Assembly (NCBI GenBank): GCA_039621445.1
Contig: CP154957.1
Coordinates: forward strand, 6,442,504-6,506,503
Direction: 5' to 3'
Origin: Euglena gracilis
Taxonomy: Eukaryota > Euglenida > Euglenophyceae > Euglenales
Length of the DNA: 64,000 nt
The notes beneath the pieces were generated by a model, which saw only the letters and a program-made list of their open reading frames with translations, was not told where the DNA came from and did not search any database. The position numbers and the translations under genes are program-made. Below are positions 60,501-64,000 of this stretch, in pieces. Each line of letters starts with the position of its first letter. Within the stretch, counting starts at the first letter, position 1.

Positions 60501-62788
60501 CCCCCCCCTGGTCGGGGATTGTGGGAAAATTAGTTTTTTTTTGGCACCTGATCGCACGACCACCCCCGGTTGGGGTTGTAGGTCAGGGGTGTGCATGACC
60601 CCCTGGGGGGGGGGGGGGCGGGTAAGAAAATTTGACACCCCTGGGGTACAACCAGCCAGCAGCCTTTTTCCAGCCCCGGACCCCCCTCCCCCCATCAAAC
60701 GAGTTTAATAATTTCTTGCCACCCAAAGGGCAGCTGGAAGGTAACGGATTTTGTGCTTTGGGGTGCAAAAATGCGCAAAAATGGGCCAAAAATGGGTGAA
60801 AATTGGTCGGAAATGGGCTGAGCCCCCCAGGGAGGGGGGGTGGATTGCAGCTAGTCCAAATTTGGCCAGAGGAAATTCTTGTGCACCTGCTAGCTAGTGG
60901 ATTTTTTTTTCCAGTGACGGCGCAAAGTGCCAATTTTTTTTGAATTCCCAAACTTGCAAAAAACAGGCCCATTTTTGTCCACCTTTCGGGGGTTTTTGGG
61001 GGCAAAATCAGCCAAAAAAAAATGGATTTAAAACCTCATTTCCATCTTGGCGCACAGCCCCAATTTTTTTCCCAGTCGGGGGCCCCCCGGGACCCCCCCC
61101 CCCCGGGCCCAGCAGCTTTGGGGATTGTAGTTCAGTTGTTTGCTTTTTAACGTTCAGGACCAGCGGATCTTTTTGGGTTTTGGGCCATGGCATCAACGGC
61201 CTGGGTCCACGGCAGAGTTCGCCGACCTGCACGTCTCCACCATCCCGGACTTTATCGCGAACTGCGGGATGGCGCGCGTCTTTGCCTTCCTCATGGGCAG
61301 CCCGGTGGAGCTGACAGACGGCGCCGTGTTTCAAGGCCGGGTCCTTGCGGGGGCTTTCCCACCTCCAACAAGGCTATTTTTCAACCGAGATAGATGCCCC
61401 TCATCGAGGGGGCTGCACAAATTAGGCAAAAAGCAGGCTTGCAGGTGCCAAGGTCTCATTTGGGGGGGAGTTGAAACACCCAATCTCGATAGTGACACGT
61501 GACAATTGCAAGCTCTCTAGAAAAAATTCAAGCAGCTTTCTGCATCAGTCAACAAATATTTTAAGAGCTGAAGAGGTTAAATTGCCTCAAAGGTGAAAAT
61601 TTGAATTTTCCACGTACTTTTGCAGGGATTGCTGAAAAGGAAATTCCCAGAGGTTCACAAAGGATCACAGAAATTGGAAGGAGGCCATTTCACGGAAATC
61701 ACGGAAATTCACGGCAATTCATGGATGAGGAGGAGGGTTCAGGAAAAATTTGTGTGTGGTTTTTTTTGCATATGCTTGCTTTTTTCGCAAGTCTTTGATC
61801 GATGATGCACACTTGCTTTCTTTCAGAGAATGCCTTCCAATTCGGAACTTTAGGTGTGTAGTTTGTTTTTATTTCTGAAAATGGCGTTTTATCTTTCTGT
61901 CCACGCTCCATCCACAAGGGCCAATGGCTTTATGGGTCCACTGAGAGGGTATTGGCAACCCGTTTTGGGGCAATCAAGAGAAACCGTTAAAGGACAAAAG
62001 GTTGTTTTTGTGCTTTTTCCTCCATTTTGAATAATTTTTTTTTTCATCTACAGATTTGGATAGGAACTGATGAGTAGATTGATAGCTCTGAGTATGCAAA
62101 TATGGATTTTTTGTTGTTTTTTTTTGTGGAAAACCCCTGCTTATGATCATAAATGTTTTGGTCTACGTTGTGGCATTCATTCAGTTGGATTGCAAGCCAG
62201 GTGGGTGATGTTCCAGCCACATAGCAAGGTTTTGCATTTTTAAAATGATTTCCGTTTTCTTTTTGCATGCTGCATTGTCAGGCAATCCCCAGAACCATAA
62301 TATGGAGAAACAATCTGCTGCTGCCACCGCCCAAACATCGCTCCGGTGTAGAGGATTTCAATATATTTTTTTTCAAAAAAGGAAATTCATGGAATTTCAC
62401 AGAAATTCATGGAAAGTCACGGAAAATCAGGGATAGATTTTGGCTTTCGCCAGAACGGAAATTGGAGGAACACTGACTTTTGCACTCCTTTTTTCACAAC
62501 CTTTTTTGAATTTTGAAAATTGTTGGTTTTTTTTTGAGTTGTGCACTCTTTGAACATCCCCACAGGGAAAAAGAAAAAAGTTCTCGGCCAAAATGTTTAA
62601 CTGACCAAAGAAAAAAAAACTTTCATGATATGTCCGACCCACCTCTTTTGGGACAATGGATGGAAAGAAAGGTCAACTCTCCCACTGGTGTGCAAGAACA
62701 CGCAAAGGATTGCTCGCAGACCATCCGGCAGGCCCTGGAACAGGTGCATGCCGCCAACCCCCAGCCAGCCCCCCGTTTATCAAGTTGA
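45487..62788 (+). CDS. Glutamate dehydrogenase, tandem copy 2 lacking exons 1-2
   Basis: Exons 3-12 are repeated: 45487-45579, 46187-46325, 47887-48013, 50193-50307, 51728-51805, 54882-55013, 56871-56966, 59562-59618, 61209-61340, 62708-62788. All catalytic motifs are intact. The 5' exons and the original exon 3 acceptor are missing, but an ATG in frame with exon 3 (MSFLAKTMEIKFAV) was formed at the breakpoint, four bases after an AG preceded by seven T. A truncated protein, use as alternative downstream exons, or a pseudogene are all possible. Confidence 0.8.
46187..46325 (+). CDS. Dehydrogenase exon 4 (copy 2)
   Basis: Identical in translation to 31431-31569. Confidence 0.92.
46682..47809. 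mobile_element. Family B hAT-like element present only in copy 2
   Basis: Begins CAGGCATTTGCTTAAGGG and ends CCTTAAGCAAATGCCTG. Perfect 8-bp duplication GTCCAAAT (46674-46681 and 47810-47817). Copy 1 has a single GTCCAAAT at 31915-31922 in otherwise matching sequence, i.e. the empty site. A second element is nested at 46710-47398. Confidence 0.96.
46710..47398. mobile_element. TGTCATAGG...CCTATGACA element nested in family B element
   Basis: Perfect inverted ends start TGTCATAGGAAAAAATAACA and end with its complement, flanked by GTAC on both sides (46706-46709 and 47399-47402). Subterminal AACATC(C/T)GGAAAAAAT motifs repeat at both ends. TGT...ACA ends with a 4-bp duplication differ from the hAT elements and recall Ginger-type transposons; no coding capacity. 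Confidence 0.85.
47887..48013 (+). CDS. Dehydrogenase exon 5 (copy 2)
   Basis: Same translation as 31997-32123. Confidence 0.9.
48055..48440. repeat. Two diverged local units where copy 1 has one
   Basis: A unit running from CCGCAGTTTCGCAG through AATCCCCCC...TGACCTCAAGG to TTCGGAATAGG is followed by a second, diverged unit of the same layout (48270-48440). Copy 1 (32178-32345) has only the second type. The two units differ more than the two large copies do, suggesting copy 1 lost one. Confidence 0.65.
50193..50307 (+). CDS. Dehydrogenase exon 6 (copy 2)
   Basis: As 34114-34228 but ending GKRAIIQ with an intact GT donor (CAG|GTCGTC). Confidence 0.92.
51728..51805 (+). CDS. Dehydrogenase exon 7 (copy 2)
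   Basis: Identical in translation to copy 1 exon 7. Confidence 0.93.
54882..55013 (+). CDS. Dehydrogenase exon 8 (copy 2)
   Basis: As copy 1 but ends SHLEFSR before the GTGTGTGTGA donor, because of one extra A at 55003-55004. Confidence 0.85.
55013..55528. repeat. GTGTGTGAGGTGTTTTCCC minisatellite, expanded
   Basis: About 27 nearly perfect 19-bp units. Because 19 is not divisible by 3 and the unit lacks stops on the minus strand, it opens an antisense frame with a 19-residue repeat (THGKTPHTRENTSHTGKHL), which I regard as a by-product. Confidence 0.95.
56871..56966 (+). CDS. Dehydrogenase exon 9 (copy 2)
   Basis: Identical in translation to copy 1 exon 9. Confidence 0.93.
57887..58327. mobile_element. 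TGCATTTTTT-repeat hAT-like element present only in copy 2
   Basis: Begins CAGGGGGGGGGAAATGCAAC and ends GTTGCATTTTTTCCCCCCCC plus CT(G). Flanked by GTGTCAAG (57879-57886 and 58328-58335); copy 1 has the single empty site at 41457-41464. Subterminal TGCATTTTTT repeats and the one-base overlap at the right end mirror the transposase-bearing element at 288-1625. Confidence 0.93.
58390..58883. repeat. 494-bp insertion present only in copy 2, no target duplication
   Basis: Interrupts CAGGTG|TCAGCAAG of copy 1 (41521-41529). Starts with a long poly-C tract and carries a near-perfect inverted pair: CTAGCCCGAGATACGGCC (about 58758-58775) and GGCCGTATCTCGGGCTAG (58849-58866). No CAGG/CCTG ends and no duplicated flank, so a different mechanism is likely. 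Confidence 0.8.
58974..59257. mobile_element. hAT-like element, family G, in intron 9 (copy 2)
   Basis: Counterpart of 41614-41899 with the same duplication CTGGCAAT (58966-58973 and 59258-59265). Confidence 0.93.
59562..59618 (+). CDS. Dehydrogenase exon 10 (copy 2)
   Basis: Identical in translation to copy 1 exon 10. Confidence 0.93.
61209..61340 (+). CDS. Dehydrogenase exon 11 (copy 2)
   Basis: Same protein as copy 1 exon 11 apart from one conservative change (ELTD with ACAGAC for ACGGAC is silent). Confidence 0.93.
62708..62788 (+). CDS. Dehydrogenase exon 12 (copy 2)
   Basis: Same as copy 1 exon 12, ending APRLSS and TGA. Confidence 0.8.
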   Translation, partial: DCSQTIRQALEQVHAANPQPAPRLSS

Positions 62789-62889
62789 ATTCTTGAAGGC
62801 ACACTGGACATTACTGCTGTCAAAAATTATCCATTCGCAAGATTGAGGCTGTTCTTTTTTTGTGCAGAGATATGTCTTTCTGGGTTACC

Positions 62890-64000
62890 ACGGTATCTTC
62901 AGTTTGGCCACGAGCCCCTTCCACAACATGCAACCCACCCACCCACCAAACAGGACATTGCCCAAGAAAAGCTAACTCCACCCCCTGGGGTGGTCCAGCC
63001 AGACAGCAGCCTTTTTTCCAGCCAGCAGCCTTTTTCCAGTTGGACCCCCTCCCCCCCCCCCCCCCCCCCCTCCCCCCCCCCATCAACAAGATTTATTTAT
63101 TTCCAGCCGCCATTTGGGCGGCTGGAAAGCTAACGGATTTTTCGCTTTCCGGGGTAAAAAAAAAGGGCCAAAAATGGGCAAAAATGGGCCAACCATGAGC
63201 GAACATGGGTTGGGAAACTGTCCAGGACATTTTTGGGGTCAATAAAATCTCTTTTTGCATAATTTTCAGTTTTTTTTGGACATTTTTGCGATTCTGATTC
63301 GATTTTTTGGTACCCAGTCAGGCTTCTTTTTAAGTCACCTGACCGCCCCCCCCCCCCCCCCGCCCGGGGGGGGGGGGGTGGGGTGGGTCTGGGCCGTGCC
63401 CCCGGGGGGGGGGGCGTCCCACGCCGGAGGCGCTGGGTATACCTTTTTGGCGCGAAGCGCCGAAAATTTTTGAAAATTGCCTTTAACGGGCCCGATTTTG
63501 GGGGGGGGTCCCCGCCCCCCCCTCCCCCCCCTGGGGGGGTCCCGCGCCACCCTGGGTGGGTGGGGGGGACCCCCCCCTCCCCCCCCGGGGGTCTTAAAAA
63601 GAAGCCTGTACCCAGTTCGGCCCCAGGTCGGGCCCAGGAAAGGTCATCCAGCAGCTTTTTCCAGCCAGCCCAATTAGACCCCCCCCCAGTGTTGCTTGAG
63701 GACCCCCCCAGGGGGGGTCCTCTAGCAACGACGCCCTGCACCAAACCCCTTATTTCTGGCACCACCTCTGGCTTATTCTCAGCGTCTCCCACAACCGAGA
63801 TCAGAGGGCTGATGGAACCCAACTGGTATCACCACTGCAGCGTATGAAATTGCACTTGAACAGCTGGTCTGACCCCAGTGCATGATTTTATACCCTCACC
63901 CCCGCTTATCACTTCATCCCTCCTCCCCACTGTCATTTATCGAGTTTGATCGTGGTTGGATGCACTTTTCAGAATTTGTGATACCCGGCACCTGTGCGTT
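62890..64000 (+). repeat. Right copy of the segment found at 1810-2900
   Basis: Begins just past the end of duplication copy 2. Blocks match 1810-2900 in order, with near identity from 63790 to the window end. It holds family A MITE 63319-63608, whose position differs from that of 2112-2423 in the left copy. Confidence 0.75.
63319..63608. mobile_element. hAT-like MITE, family A (copy 7)
   Basis: Begins CAGGCTTCTTTTTAAGTC and ends CTTAAAAAGAAGCCTG. Perfect 8-bp duplication TACCCAGT (63311-63318 and 63609-63616). Confidence 0.93.

Larger units (their letters stand above)
45495..62880 (+). repeat. Tandem segmental duplication, copy 2 (17.4 kb)
   Basis: Repeats 30770-45494. Longer than copy 1 mainly because of insertions at 46682-47809 (1128 bp), 57887-58327 (about 441 bp) and 58390-58883 (about 494 bp), an expanded minisatellite (55013-55528), and an extra local repeat unit near 48055-48255. 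Confidence 0.97.

Noticed and set aside
30770-62880. The two dehydrogenase copies as an assembly artefact of two alleles
   Set aside because: The junction sequence differs on both sides, the copies share one flank each with unique sequence, and copy-specific insertions show normal target duplications. Long reads would still be needed to exclude it fully.

Overview
The window is eukaryotic nuclear DNA carrying two interrupted protein genes in a very repeat-rich background. It is full of poly-C/poly-G tracts and small DNA transposons, with short GC-rich exons separated by introns of about 0.1 to 7.5 kb. Many introns lack GT-AG ends and instead have mutually complementary bases at +4..+6 and -8..-6, most often CAG...CTG. 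That is the published signature of euglenid 'nonconventional' introns, so a euglenid or close euglenozoan relative is the best guess. This is inferred from splice structure only.

Layout. 0.29-1.63 kb: a hAT transposon with the C-terminal part of a transposase. 1.8-2.9 kb: a segment that recurs, diverged, at the right edge (62.9-64.0 kb). 4.4-21.4 kb: a complete 10-exon gene for a PP6-type serine/threonine phosphatase catalytic subunit (933 nt, 310 aa). 23.2-24.7 kb: further hAT pieces. 25.1-45.4 kb: a 12-exon glutamate dehydrogenase gene (ELFV dehydrogenase family) with a mitochondrial-looking N-terminus. 45.5-62.9 kb: a tandem second copy of exons 3-12 of that gene with their introns. An antisense exon of a glycoside hydrolase family 31 protein lies in the last phosphatase intron.

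Main observation. All nine phosphatase introns, and five dehydrogenase introns, fit one rule: the intron is the last 3 nt of an 8-bp target duplication, plus a CAG...CTG-ended element, plus the first 5 nt of the second target copy. Since 3+5=8, splicing leaves exactly one target copy and restores the ancestral exon. Phosphatase intron 4 shows this intact: a 981-bp element with perfect 12-bp terminal inverted repeats and a perfect 8-bp target duplication, spliced inside the duplication. Many other elements with the same ends (CAGG...CCTG, 8-bp duplications) sit in introns and intergenic DNA. The window therefore supports the idea that hAT-like DNA transposons become nonconventional introns.

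The dehydrogenase tandem copies provide filled/empty site pairs: two elements present only in copy 2 have their unoccupied 8-bp targets in copy 1. The copies also differ in a splice donor, a minisatellite next to a donor, and their 5' ends. Copy 2 lacks exons 1-2 but has an in-frame ATG just behind an AG acceptor at the breakpoint. No rRNA, tRNA or CRISPR array was seen.
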